Source of the DNA: Acorus gramineus
Lineage: Eukaryota; Streptophyta; Magnoliopsida; Acorales; Acoraceae
Direction: 5' to 3'
DNA: 64,000 nt
Assembly: GCA_030737835.1 (NCBI GenBank)
Contig: JAUJYN010000022.1
Coordinates: 2,724,475 to 2,788,474, forward strand
Positions 11,031-22,842 of this stretch are shown here, one piece after another. The stretch's first letter is position 1. The number at the start of each line of letters is the position of its first letter. Position numbers and translations under genes: made by a program. Under the pieces are notes generated by a model, which did no database searches, had not been told where the DNA came from, and saw only the letters and a list, made by a program, of their open reading frames with translations.

Positions 11031-11037
11031 ATTTATA
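11031..11037 (-). promoter_or_regulatory. TATA box for PMD copy A transcript
   Basis: The minus strand reads ACTATAAATAGGGG, a near-consensus plant TATA box. It is followed by an A/C-rich ATG-free leader with CAATTCAT repeats. It lies in the LTR-like segment that starts at 11560 on the minus strand, so it may be an LTR promoter adopted by the PMD gene. Confidence 0.55.
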
Positions 11038-11147
11038 GTAAAAGAGGTGTAGGGGAGTGTCCACTGGACAATAGATCAAAATGGGTAATAAGGTGCTTGA
11101 TTTGACCTTCCATTAGATCTTTGTTCTTTGACAATGTCCATGTGCGG

Positions 11148-11205
11148 GGCGGCTAGTTGGAACTAGCCGCCCAGTGAGGGGCGGCTACTCTCAAGTAGCC
11201 GCCCC
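11148..11205. repeat. Two perfect GGCGGCTA hairpins
   Basis: At 11148-11171 the arms GGCGGCTAGTT and AACTAGCCGCC are perfect, with a 2-base loop. At 11178-11205 the arms GGGGCGGCTACT and AGTAGCCGCCCC are perfect, with a 4-base loop. They are separated by CAGTGA. Confidence 0.9.
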
Positions 11206-11360
11206 CATCATAACCTGCCAAACGTCCCATCTCTGACAAGCGGTGGCTTGGGTCGGTTACTAAGGATGAACCGGCTGAGATGGGGTGGCTAGAAGGGACA
11301 ATCTGCCGCAATCATGCTTGCTTTATGTCCCATCCAGTAATGCGGTTTGGGTCGGTCAAT

Positions 11361-11418
11361 GGGGCGGATAGTTGGAACTAGCCGCCTGGTGTGGGGTGGC
11401 TACTCTCAACTAGCTGCC
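11361..11418. repeat. Decayed GGCGGCTA hairpin pair
   Basis: Two imperfect inverted repeats (11361-11386 and 11393-11418) have the same order, spacing and loop sequences as the perfect pair at 11148-11205. This indicates that the pair itself was duplicated. Confidence 0.75.
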
Positions 11419-11560
11419 TCTGTCCAAGTCCTTGGTTTTCCTAAGGGTTTGGACCATGGTTTCTAAGGGAGTTTTCTTTTAGATATCCAAATGTGGTTGT
11501 TTCCAATATTACTTGAAGTAAATTTCTTTTCTTTGGATGGTCAAAATTAGGGTATCTACA

Positions 11561-12120
11561 ATTGTCCCTCATCGGACGGAGTCTTTGTGTGAAACAGAAA
11601 GACTTCGATCGATGATAAGGAAAGAGACCCTTATTTTGGCCGGCCCAACCTTCAAGAAGTTTAGGACACATGACCAATACCATTCAGGGATTTAATTTAG
11701 GTCATCAGAGGCTGGGTTTTGACTAGAATGGTTATCTAAGGACTGATCCAGGTGGGAGAGTGAGTAAAAGTAAGGAAGCGAGTGATCCAACCCTCGGACA
11801 AGGTTCTTAGCCATCGTGCACGGAGCAACCCGGCGTCAGTTTCCTTGTGCCTACCGTACCCGTGCTTGGGTAGCTCAGCAAATCAAGGGGATATCACAGA
11901 CAGAAAGTAAAATAAAGTGTGTTTGATTTGGTGAATTGGATCATTCAAAAGACAGATTTTGGAAAAAGAACCAGAACTGAAGAAATTTGAACTGAATGGT
12001 ACTGGTAATTGTGGTAAAACTTCACGAGAGTTGTGCTTTATCAAGTAAAACTTGGAAATAAAACAATACATGGCTGTTTGTTTTAGAAAACTTGAAGAAT
12101 AAGTGTGTTTGAGAAGCTGA
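11561..12120. other. Non-coding spacer between the PMD copies
   Basis: No frame here has recognisable similarity. The sequence is unique within the window apart from the possible polypurine tract at its left edge. It separates the two divergent PMD genes. Confidence 0.5.
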
Positions 12121-12122
12121 CA

Positions 12123-12212
12123 GGGGGCAGCTAGTGGTGTTTAGCCGGCAGGGAGGGGCGGCTAGTTGTTTTTAACCGTCGGATAGGGGGCGGTTAATCG
12201 CAGGTAGCCATC
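12123..12212. repeat. Three GGCGGCTA-type hairpins
   Basis: Three tandem, imperfect inverted repeats (about 12123-12149, 12155-12180 and 12185-12212) of the GGGGCGGCTAGTTG...TTTAACCG(T/C)C form. They lie just upstream of a weak TTATAA (12228-12234) and the first exon of PMD copy B. This mirrors hairpins upstream of the TATA box of copy A. Confidence 0.75.
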
Positions 12213-12423
12213 GGCTGACTGGGTCCCTTATAACCGAAAAAGGACCCTCTCTCTCCCGCACGTTTTCAAAAATGGTTCCTGTCCCTCCAATATTTCTTCT
12301 TCTTCATTTGAAACCAAAAAAACCTTGATTTCCTTTCATTCTCTCTTCCTCCTAAATCCTTTTTCTCCTTTGATTTCGAAACCCTAAGTTTGGGTTCTCC
12401 TTTTTCTTTCGAATCCGAGGAAG

Positions 12424-13130
12424 ATGACGAGTTCGAAGGTGATTGCTTCAAGGGGGGAAATGACCGCGTGCGGCTCGTGGAGAGCGTAGTCTAAGCCCTT
12501 CATCATTAGAGAGTGATAGGGTGGAAGAGGAGGTCATGGGTGAGGTGATGGGTGCTGCGGAGATGCCATTGGTGGGCGCCGGGACGGGTTCGGTCGGGGA
12601 CACGCCTTCCAGGGCTGTGGGAGTTAGTGAGGAGGTGAGGCAATGTGATCGGGTATACGGGCAAGAGGAGGCGCGGTGATCGACCAGTGGTGGCCGAGAG
12701 CTTGGGTTTGGAAACCGGAGCATCAACCGAGGGTGCGGTCGAGGGTGTAGGGGCTGTGGGAGTTAGTGAGGAGGTGAGGGCGTCTTTGGACGCTATAGTG
12801 GGGATGTTGGACAGGGAGGCCACAGAGGCCAGGGCTGAGGAGGAGGAGAGAAGGGCTATGGGTGCCTTTGAGGCTTTAGCCTCCGACGCGGTGGGCGCGG
12901 AGGAAGGCGAGGGTGTGGGGACTGAGGCCGCGGGGGCCGAGAGTGTTCATGTTGGGGTTGGGGTTGAAGAGGCCGTGGGTGTGGACGCAGGGGCCACGGG
13001 GGCCGGTGCTGAGATTGAAGCCGAGGAGGCCATGGTTGAGGAGGAGGGGGATGATGAGGAGGGAGACGATGACGGGATGGACGATCCCGATGAGGCTGAG
13101 GTGGAGGCTCCTGGAGCCACACGAGCCATG
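12424..13130 (+). pseudogene. Acidic exon 1 of PMD copy B
   Basis: An ATG at 12424 follows a CT-rich leader and opens 21 codons before TAG. From 12645 an open frame gives Ala/Glu/Gly-rich sequence with an acidic run (EEEGDDEEGDDDGMDDPDEA) up to the ATG/GTATGC donor at 13131. Low complexity means the translation alone proves little. The donor, shared with copy A, and the downstream exons support it. The Pro-rich frames opposite are shadows. Confidence 0.5.
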
Positions 13131-13363
13131 GTATGCCTCTATTTCCCCTTGTCTATTTATTTTATTCTAGATATATGTATATATATGTTTCAGTGGCATG
13201 AAATGTGTAAGAAGTATATATATGCATCCTTTTAATAGGCATGCTTGTTTGTGTATGAAAAAAATGATCACGGTGGGATTTCGTAAGCATGCATTTCTTT
13301 ATGGCTTATATGATGCTTCATTGTGTATAGAGATATGGTTTTTGTTTTGATAAGAGATGCATG
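13131..13363 (+). other. Intron 1 of copy B, first segment
   Basis: Aligns with the start of copy A intron 1, including TTTTAATAGGCATGCTTG and ATGATCACGG. The remaining host intron segments are 17108-17225 and 32604-33103. Part of 13320-13363 plus 17148-17225 is repeated at about 32650-32830, so the intron also carries an internal duplication. Confidence 0.6.
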
Positions 13364-16300
13364 TGTCACGCCCCAGGGCGGCCGTCCCCAAGACATGGCA
13401 ATAATAAAATATCAGCTATCAATACCTGAGGTCAATAAAGACTCCAACAACAATACACAAGGTGGCAAAGCAAGATAATGATAACTGACTGAAAAGTAGA
13501 AGCATAATATATAAACAATGTCTGTAAATCAAAAACATTATTACAGACTCGAATACACAATCACTGTCCTGTAAGAGCCAAGTCTAGACCAAAGAAAATA
13601 CAACCTGTGCCACATGCACGAATTACAATACATACAATGACTCTAGGACTGCTGACAGCCTCGCACTCGCCACCCGCCGGAAGAACGCTCCATGCCCATA
13701 AGACCACGCCACAGGGAAGCTCCAACTCCACACCCAACACTGCCCCTAAAAAGAAACAGTATGCGAGGGGTGAGCTACAAGCTCAGTGAGTGGCTGGAAA
13801 CCAATCACCATACTACAGTTCAATACAAAAACAATTTCCTTTCAAGGAAAACATGGGTGGAAACCCATGGATACCAGGGTCACGCAGCAGTGCGACCAAC
13901 CTCACCCTCACCCTCACTCCCGGAGGGAGACCCTTGGGACTTTTGGGGAGAGACCATACCGTTGGTCGAGGAGACCCGGAATTACTGGTCTACACAACAC
14001 TATTGGATCATCTACATCTAGATAACTGCCCAACGATGTCTTTGAACATCGATACGAGACCGGACCCAACAACTATGGGAACGGTCGAACAACGAATGGG
14101 TCACGCGGCGATGTGTCTTCACCTCATCCTCACCCTCACTCCCGGAGGGAGACTCTTGGGACTTTTGGAAGAGACTTAGACTGCTCTACACCCTTGGTCC
14201 ACCGGTAGCCCTTTCCCCCGCGTAGCCTCTACTGGTATACTCCCACTATCAGTACGCTTCCGAACGCGTCGGTGGTACCTACGGACGGGAGCCCTCTGTC
14301 AGGACAGCTGTAATCGCCGGAAAGTCCCTACATCGGATCCAACGAAGGGGAGAACGATCCCACGCTCGCAACATCATTCGTTAACCCTCTCCCGAGTAGC
14401 CTCTACTCGGTATACTCCCACTATCAGTACGCTCCCGAATGCATCCGTGGTACCTACGGATGGGAGTCCTCTGTCAGGACAGCTACAACCCGGGCTCTTC
14501 AACTCACCGCTCTAGACCCTTGGTCCACCGGTAGCCCTTTCCCCAGGTAGCCTCTACCTGGTATACTCCCATGGTCAGCACATTCCCGAATGCATCAGTA
14601 TTACCTACAGATGGGAGCCCTCTGTCAGGACAGCTGTAATCCCGAGAAGTTCCTACATCGGATCCAACGAAGGGGAGAACGATCCCATGTTCGCAAAGCG
14701 AACCCAATGAAAAACAACTACTCTCGATAATCACTTATCGAGATATCAAAACACAGGCATAACAACAATCTATTCAACACACTCATATTAACCTTAAAAT
14801 AATTAAAGTCCCTAAACGGGGGTAACTGTACAAGCTAGTGGGTCGTAACATCGCCGACCCACCTCACCCTCACCCTCACCCTATTAGGGGTGACATGGGC
14901 CTTTTGGGACAGACTAGACTGCTCTCCACCCTTGGTCCACCAGTAGCCTCTCCCTCACTCCGTAGCCTCTACCTGGTATACTCCCACGATCAGCACCCTC
15001 CGACGCATCGGAGGTACCTATAGATGGGAGCCCTCTGTCAGGACAGCTTTCCAACGCCGGGGAGTCCCTACTCGGATCCAACGAAGGGGAGAAAACAGCC
15101 TACTCACGTCCTCTTGGATCCGTCAACAACGATTTCTAATACTACTAATGTCATGAATTCTCAAGAATTCCTCCAGGGCGCATAACTAAGATGCGGGGAA
15201 ACATATATTATAACAACAAGGTTATAATATTCTCTAAGGCATGCTTATAACAATATATTCTCATTTTGATTTAAATAAATTAAACTAAATGGGAAACATG
15301 CAAAGATCAGGGCATTTCAAGCATGGGACATGGTGTCTAGGCATGTATGGGCATCTATACATGATACATGGATGTATATCCCTAGCATACAATATCTAAT
15401 ATGGCATGGTTACATCGTGGCAAAATATGCATTTACATCGTATCTACATATTATAGCTAAGGGGCCCCATCGATGCGCGACATGCGTCTACGCGCGTTGA
15501 GCGCATCCCTAGAGGGGGGGGGATTGGAATCGAACCACTCACCATACGACCCGGGACCTCGCGCATCCCTTCCGACGAGATCTGCAAGGTAGGGGCATCC
15601 AATTTGGTGAGTAACAACACAATTTACACAGAAATTTACTAGAAATACCAAATACTCGGGCAAGCATGCATACGGACTCGCACGCATGCGAGCACGCACG
15701 TACGCATGCGAGTTCGAGTTCCCCGACATCTACCCGAACCCTCGGGCAGCCACACGCATGGCCCCCCGCACACGCACGCACGCACGCATACGCACGCACG
15801 CACGCTCCCCAGCACCCTTGGCGCACTACCGCGTTCCTGCCGCGCGCCCAGACGGGCTGCCGCGCGCGCCGGCGCCCACTCTGTGTCCAGCCCGCGCGCC
15901 CTCGCGCGCACTGCGCACCCATGTAGAACCCCGCGCATGCCCCAGCACGCGCAGGCACGCGCACTGGCCCCAAGCCCCGCGCCCAGGCGCATGCCAAGGC
16001 GCACTGCCCCGCGCGCGCGCACTAGCGTGCATCCCAGCGCGCACCCCCGCTCGCGCCAGCGCCTGCGCGCACCCGCGCGCCCACTTCGCACGCACCCGCA
16101 CGCTAGCGCGCACACGCCCACGCGCGTCTGCGTGCCCGCCTGCGCCTGCCAGAGCCGGCCTTCCCTTACCCCTTTTTAACCCTCCCCAACCCCTCACACA
16201 CACTCTAACTCATATGCATAGCATGCATGAACACCCTAACCATCCCAACAACCCTAAAAATCAAAATGAAGGGGAAGAGGACTTACCAAGAGAGAGGAAG

Positions 16301-17107
16301 GGAAAGGGAGAGATGCGGGGCTCTCGACGACCCCACGACCAACTCAACCACCACTACCACTACACCTCCTCTTCAGTTTCTCCTCAGCCTCCTTCTTGGC
16401 CGAAAATAAGGGGGGGGGGAAGGATCATGAAAAGGGAGCTTGAGAGAGGAGGATCAACAACAACACATGAACAAACCCTTCTCTTCTTCCTTCACCTTCT
16501 GCTTCTCTTCTCTTTGGGGAATAAACTTAAACACTTGGGGGGCTTTGAAAGAGAGAAAGAGAGACAAGAAGTTGACGTGAGAGTGGGAGGGAGAGAGAGA
16601 GAGAAGATATTTTGGGGCACAAATAAATATCTAAAGAGGGATGGAAATGACCATTTCATCTCTGACTTAGAAATTCTGTACATGCTTCACTAGAACGGCC
16701 ATAACTTCCGTAATATAGCTCCGAATTGCACAATTAAAATTTCGTTGGAAAGCCAAGAAGATTATCTACAACTTTCATGTTTATGCCAAGATCAAATAAT
16801 CCCTCCAGCTATTCCAAAATTAGAGCTAAACATAGAACAGGGCTGCTGCCAGAATTTTTCATCCCCAGGGTATACTTGGTAAAATACCCATAACTTTTAC
16901 TACATGAATCCAATTGATCTAATTCCACTTTTGTGCGAAAGCTAACTCAAAACTGAGCATCTCATAGTAAACTCATATTTAAACCTCTTCATCTTGGATT
17001 TTAACAAAATCAAATCCAAATACCAAATTGGAAATACATAACTTTGAGGAAAAAAATTATGTAGCCAAATTTTCAATCAGAGCGCTCCAAATGACACAGG
17101 CACAACA
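13364..17107 (-). mobile_element. Group C LTR, mosaic, no TSD seen
   Basis: Reverse-oriented LTR of 3744 bp from TGTCACGCCCC to GCACAACA. The outer parts (13364 to about 14770, and about 16280-17107) match group C LTRs. The middle (about 14780-16270), including a GC-rich intron-like block, matches group T1, as at 34030-35390. The flanks GCATG and GTCTG do not match, so a TSD is not visible. There is no internal region. It is either a recombinant solo LTR or one whose ends were altered by later recombination. Confidence 0.75.
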
Positions 17108-17595
17108 GTCTGTGTACGTGAAAGGGAATAACTCTTCGAACTAATGTGCCTTTAGGTGTGATAGTAATATAGGATGGCATGTAGGCATGTGTTTACGATC
17201 ATGGTGGGAGTGTTATAAGCATGCTTGTCACGCCCCAGGGCGGCCGTCCCCGAGACGGGGCAATAATAAAATATCAGCTATCAATACCTGAGGTCAATAA
17301 AGACTCCAACAACAACACACAAGGTGGCAAAGCAAGGATAATGATAACTGACTGAAAAGCGGAAGCATAATATATAAACAATGTCTGTAAATCAAAAACA
17401 TTATTACAGACTCGAATACACAATCACTGTCCTGTGAGAGCCAAGTCTAGACAAAAGAAAATACAACATGTGCCACATGCACGATTTACAATACATACAA
17501 TGACTCTAGGACTGCTGACAGCCTCGCACTCGCCACCCGCCGGAAGAACGCTCCACGCCCATAAGACCACGCCATAGGAAAGCTCCAGCTCCACG

Positions 17596-20500
17596 TGTCA
17601 CACCCCGGGCGTCCCCGGGACGCGGCAAGCGTATATATGATATTAGCAGTCAATACCGGAAGTCAATAACATACTCTAACAACATCAACAATTTCAACAC
17701 AGACAACAAAGGGGCTGACATAATATATACACAAAAAGCGGAAGCTAAAAAACTGAGTCTGTAAATCAAAGACATATTACAGACTCGATACATAATCAAC
17801 TGTCCTGTGAGAGCCAATATATACACATACATCCAAATAGAATACAAACGCGTGCCCAAGAACGGAATATAATGCATACAATCAAAAGGGATGCTGATAG
17901 CCTCTAAAACTCACGGGACGTGGCGCTACTCCACTACCGATGAAGTCCCTCGGGGAGCTCCTCCTCCAGATCCGACTCAGATGACACTGGAGAATAATAA
18001 TTATGCGAGGAGTGAGCCACACGCTCAGTGAACAGTACAACCCATGCATCACAATTATATTAACCACCATATATTATTAACCACAATTTTATTATTCACG
18101 CCTCAAAAGGCAGGAACTACACAAATCCAGTGGGTCGCTATCGCCAACCCACTACACCCTCACCCTCACCCCTCAATAGGTGACATAGGATATTGGGACT
18201 TACAACCCAGTGGGTCGCCACATCGCCAACCCACCACACCATCACCCTCACCCCTCAATATGGTGACATAGGATATTGGGATTGACTAGGCTGTTGGTCA
18301 CCCTTGGTCCACCGATAGTCTCTCCTCCACTCCGTAGGCCGCTTGGCCACTCCCACATTCAGCACAGTCCGTCCCAAATCAAGAGGTGCCTACTGATGGG
18401 AGCCCCTCCACGGGACAACCTTTCTAACGCCAGGGCAGTCTCTACACGGATCTAACGAAGGGAACAGAACAGCCTATCCATACGCATATGATCCACTCGG
18501 ATCCGCCGACAACACATCACAACAACTCTAATGTCATGAATTCTTCAGAATTCCTCCAGGGCGCATAACCAAGATGCGGGGAACGTATATAATAATAATT
18601 AATGAGGGTTATAATATTATTGGGAACCAAACATGAGGTCCCGATATAGGAGGGAAGCATGAGGTCCCGATATAGGACATCCCGACAACCAAACAAGGAA
18701 CACGGAGTACCCCAGCCCGGGTCTCAATGTTGACCTCGCAAGGCCCCTCCCTATAATATTATCAAAGACATGCTAATAATCATATTCTACCATTTAATTT
18801 AATAAATTAAACTAGTAGGACACATGCATAGGTCGAGGCCTCCTAGCATGCGAACAGGGTGACAAGATGCATGGCTCTTACACATATCTTAAGGGTGCAA
18901 GTCCCTAACATACAAAGTCTAGGGTGGCATTCATACTACATTTTAATCATGCTTGCATGGATTACACATTAACAAGTTAATATAGCCTATGGTGCCCCAG
19001 GGGAGGACGGTATACGCCCAAGTGCATATAGCGCCTCCCTACTGGGTTGGGTTGTACCACTCACCAAAGACCAGGTCGTCACGCGACCGTCCGTCAAGAT
19101 CTGCAAAATAGGGTAACCAATTCGGTGAGTAAAATACACAAATAAATCCAAAAATACAATAAAATACACAACACTCGGACAAGCGTACATACAGCCTGTA
19201 CGCAAGCGAGTTCGAGCACCCCGACTCAATCCCGAACCCCCGAGCAGCAGTGCGCACGGCAACCCGACCCAGGCGCACAGCCGAGCCCCGGCCCGCGTGC
19301 CCAACGCACTGCCGAGCCCAGCCCGAACTCCCGGACACCCTGCCGAGCCCCCCCCCCCCCCCCTGGTGCACCGCGTGCTCACTGCGCCCCAGCGCAGCGA
19401 CTGGCGCGCACACCCACACGCCCAGCGCCCCATCGCCTCGCCCCGCGCAGCACCCCGCGCGCACCGCCAGCTCGCCTCACCGCGCGCGCACAGCACGCTC
19501 GCCCTGCGCGCACTGCGCCCCCTGCGCAGCACCCGCACACCACCCGTTCGTCCAGCCCCATGTGCACCCGCGCGCACTGCGCCCCATCGCAGCGCCCTGC
19601 ACGCGCACCCGCTCGCACTGTGCCCCAGCGCAGTGCCCCGCACACACTCCCCGCTCGGTGCCCTGCGCGCAGCACCCGCATGCGGCCCCGCGCGCACGGC
19701 ACGCACTGCGCCTCGCGCAGCTCCCCGCGTGCACACCCCCGCATGGCGCCCAGCTCGCAGCACCCGAACACCCCTGCTCCACCCGCGCGCACGCCCGTGC
19801 TCATGCTTGCGCACACGCCCGACAGCGCCCAGCCCTACGCCTGCCCGCCTACCCGAGCCAACCTACCACCCTGCCCGAGCCACCCTACCACCCCTCACCG
19901 GCCACCAATGGCCTCCAACCACCACCAACCGCCAACAACAGCCACCAGCACTCAAAACCACCCTCCTAACATGCATCTAAGCAAGAAAAGGAAGGAAAAA
20001 GAGCTTACCCAAGGAAAGGAAAGGAAGGGAAGGGGATCGGGAGCTCTCCGTGCACCGAAACACCTCCCCAAAGACCTCCACCACCAAGATCTCTTTCAAC
20101 CTTCAAAGGGGCTGAAATCAGAGGAGAAAAGAGGGCGTGAGAAGGGGCCACGCATGTGGGAACTCGAATCCGAGACCACCGGAAGGTAGATCGGGAGCTC
20201 ACCTATCTTTTCTCTTCTTAAGATTTTGGGATCCAAGCCCTCTAGCTAGGTCAAAAGGTGGAAAAAGAGAGAGAAGGAGAGAGAAAATCAATTGGGGAAG
20301 ATGATGAATAGTGGAGGAAGATATTTTAGCTTCACTTATATATAATCCCCACACTTAGATTAGGCTAAGCTAGGTTAATTAGGGTTTAAGCTAGGATTAG
20401 GGAGGCTTAAGTGTGGTTTGACCCTAGTCAACCCAACCACCCTAAAAGCCAAAAACATTTGATCAAGTCATGGGCCCCACCTTGACCAAGTCAAGTCTCC

Positions 20501-20769
20501 CAATGACTTCTCGCTCGGTCAAAACCCGGATACGCTTCGGAACTGTGAAATTCTGAAACGTTACCGGAATTCGATGAAACTTTCGTGAGTGGCTTGGAAT
20601 GGCACCAGGACACATAATATGCAGTTAGATTTTCAATCGGAGTCCTCAAACTCAGGACGATATCTGACAGTCCAAATTTTAGCGGTTCGATCGAAAAACA
20701 AAAAAACCCGAAAAACTGCCAGAATGGTCCAATGGTTACCAGAAGGTTAAAAGTGACACATATATAACA
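17596..20769 (-). repeat. 3' LTR of T2 element
   Basis: 3174 bp. It contains the GC-rich block, with a 16-18-base C run at about 19348-19365, and a minus-strand TATA (TATATAA) near 20336-20345. The left end TGTCACACCCCGGG differs slightly from the 5' LTR (TGTCACGCCCCGGG). Confidence 0.85.
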
Positions 20770-20787
20770 TTCTCCCCCCTTAGGAAA

Positions 20788-21408
20788 TTTTGTCCTCAAA
20801 ATAATACAAAAACATCTAGGAAGGGAAGAGATGCGGATACGCGTCACGCAAGGCATCCTCGAGCTCTCAAGGGCCTTGGCACCGGAACGGTGCAGCCATC
20901 GCACCTTGACCAGATGGATGGTCTTGGTGTGGAGCCTCTTCTCGTGGCGGTCCATGATCTAAATCAGCTGCTCGACAAATAACAAGTCCGGCTCGAAGAC
21001 GAGCGGCTCGAACGGGATGACGGGAGCAGGATCGTGGACACAACTCACACCCAACCGCGATGCCTCGGAGCACACTGCGAACCCACCCCTCCCAGACGGA
21101 AGGGTAAGAACTGGCGCTGAGGTGAGCCTTCGCTTAAACTCCAGGAAGCTCTCCTCGCAAGACGGGGACCAATCGAACCGGACATCCTTCCAAGCGAGGC
21201 GGTTAGGAGGTACAGCTATCCTCGAGAAACCCTCGACAAACCTCCCGCAATAACCCGCCAAGCCCAGGAAGCTCCGAATCTCTGCAGGGTTCGACGGTCG
21301 ACGCCAATTTGACACGGCGAGCATCTTATCCGGGTCCACAGATATGCCCTCGCCAGAAAATCACGTGGCCCAGAAAAACCATACGCTCCAACCAAAACTC
21401 GCACTTAA
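20788..21408 (-). pseudogene. Fused RT/RNase H and chromodomain fragment
   Basis: Minus strand: a piece of reverse transcriptase ([38 protein letters not shown]) runs into the first RNase H residues (GGFAVCSEASRLGVSCV). It then jumps directly to the post-integrase [17 protein letters not shown] stretch and a chromodomain relic (LVKVRWLHRSGAK). The RNase H body and the whole integrase are deleted. The full elements at 38201 and 50834 show the intact order. Additional frameshifts lie near 20880-20960 and 21340. Confidence 0.8.
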
Positions 21409-21444
21409 ACCACCATCAGCTGATGCTTCCAGGGTATTCCTTGA

Positions 21445-22145
21445 CTGGGAAAAGAAACCTTGGGAGGGCACCATGAGGTCCCGATATAGGATACCCCGAC
21501 AACCAAACAAGGAACACGGAGTACCCTAGCCCGGGTCTCAACGCTGACCTCACACGGCCCCTTAAACCAGAAAAGGAACACTAGAAGAAGACATCACCCT
21601 TAAAGAACACTACCAACCTCACTGGATCATCTACATCTAGATAATCACCCACCGATATCCTTCAACATCCATCACAAGACCGGACCCAACATCCTTGGGA
21701 ACGGTCGAACAACAATTGGGTCACGAGGCGACGCGTCTTCGCCTCATCCACACCCTCACTCCCGAAAGGAGACATATTGGGACTTTGGGAGAGACTTAGA
21801 CTGCTCTTCACCCCTGGTCCACCGGTAGCCTCTCCTCCACACCGTAGGCCGCCTGGTCCGCTCCCACAATTCAGCACAGTCCGAACCCAAATCAGGAGGT
21901 GCCTACTGATGGGAGCCCTCTGTCAGGAAGGCCTGTCTAACGCTGAGGAGTCCCTACACGGATCCAACGAAGGGGAGAACGATTCCACGCTCGCGACATC
22001 ATTCATTAATCCTCTCCCGGGTAGCCTCTACCTGGCATACTCCCATGATCAGTACCCCTCCGACTGCATCGGTGGTACCTACGGATGGGGGCCTTCTGCC
22101 AGGACGGCTACAACCCGGCCTCCTCAACTCGAACAACCACTTTCG
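21445..22145 (-). repeat. LTR-derived patch inside the element
   Basis: About 700 bp between the Gag and RT relics is LTR sequence, not coding. 21455-21565 matches the T2 module at 27095-27205. About 21620-21770 matches group C near 14000. About 21800-21980 matches T2, and about 21985-22145 matches C again. All patches are in the same orientation as the element. Confidence 0.7.
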
Positions 22146-22179
22146 ATACCCGCTCATCGCGATATCACACACTTGCATA

Positions 22180-22419
22180 TCAGCAACCAACACACTCATC
22201 TGGGCCTTTAATGCTCTCGCCTGCTTCTCCAACACTCTGGTCTGAGTCTCCACCAAATCTGCTATCCGAGCGAACGCACGTTCCCATGCGGGAGGCTCCT
22301 ACGCCGATCCTGGCCCTCACAGCCGTGGACTCTCCAGTAGCATCCTCGCCTCTGGTTGGTCTGGAGACCTCCAAAGGGCAAGAGGGACCAAGTCCGCGCC
22401 GTCCTCTGCGAGGAGGCAT
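22180..22419 (-). pseudogene. Gag N-terminal fragment
   Basis: Starts MPPRRGRRGLGPS, like the Gag starts of both T1 elements (MPPRRGMRGRG). It continues through EVSRPTRGED for about 79 codons to a stop. The TATCAGCAACCTAAGAAA upstream context is shared with 50845, which fixes the ATG at 22419. Confidence 0.75.
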
Positions 22420-22521
22420 ATCAGCAACCTAAGAAAACCAGACACTAGGATTAGAATACTCATACAGAAATCCTAGGACTCATCTCTACGAAAAAGAAGA
22501 CCATTGGCTCTGACAGGACCA

Positions 22522-22534
22522 GGCTCTGATACCA
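22522..22534 (-). promoter_or_regulatory. Primer binding site (tRNA-iMet type)
   Basis: The minus strand reads TGGTATCAGAGCC, the standard plant match to the initiator-Met tRNA 3' end, 5 bases from the LTR end at 22540. Confidence 0.9.
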
Positions 22535-22842
22535 ACTTTTGTCACGCCCCGGGCGTCTCCGGGATGCGGCAAGTGTATATATGATATCAGCAGTCAATAC
22601 CGGAAGTCAATAACATACTCTAACAACATCAACAATTTCAACACAGACAACGAAGGGGCTGACATAATATATACACAAAAAGCGGAAGCTAAAAGACTGA
22701 ATCTGTAACTCAAAGACCTATTACAGACTCGATACATAATCAATTGTCCAGTCAGAGCCAATATATACACATACATCCGAATAGAATACAAACGCGTGCC
22801 CAAGCACGGAATATAATACATACAATCAAAAGGGATGCTGAT

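Larger units (their letters stand above)
11040..11560 (-). mobile_element. Candidate Tat-type LTR U3 segment
   Basis: Read on the minus strand, it begins TGTAGATACCCTAATTTTG at 11560, a start often seen in Tat/Ogre LTRs, preceded by a purine-rich GATGAGGGACAAT that could be a polypurine tract. A TATA box lies 525 bp in. This suggests the 3' LTR of the Tat-like element that includes PMD copy B. The far LTR end, PBS and TSD could not be placed, so this is inference from two short motifs. Confidence 0.35.

Noticed and set aside
12856-13122. Pro/His-rich frame opposite PMD copy B exon 1
   Set aside because: It is the complement of an acidic low-complexity exon and has no independent support.
14750-14766. 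ACACAGGCATAACA resembling a group C LTR terminus inside the LTR at 13364
   Set aside because: It is not followed by host sequence or a TSD. It lies near the point where similarity switches from group C to T1, so it is better seen as part of the mosaic.
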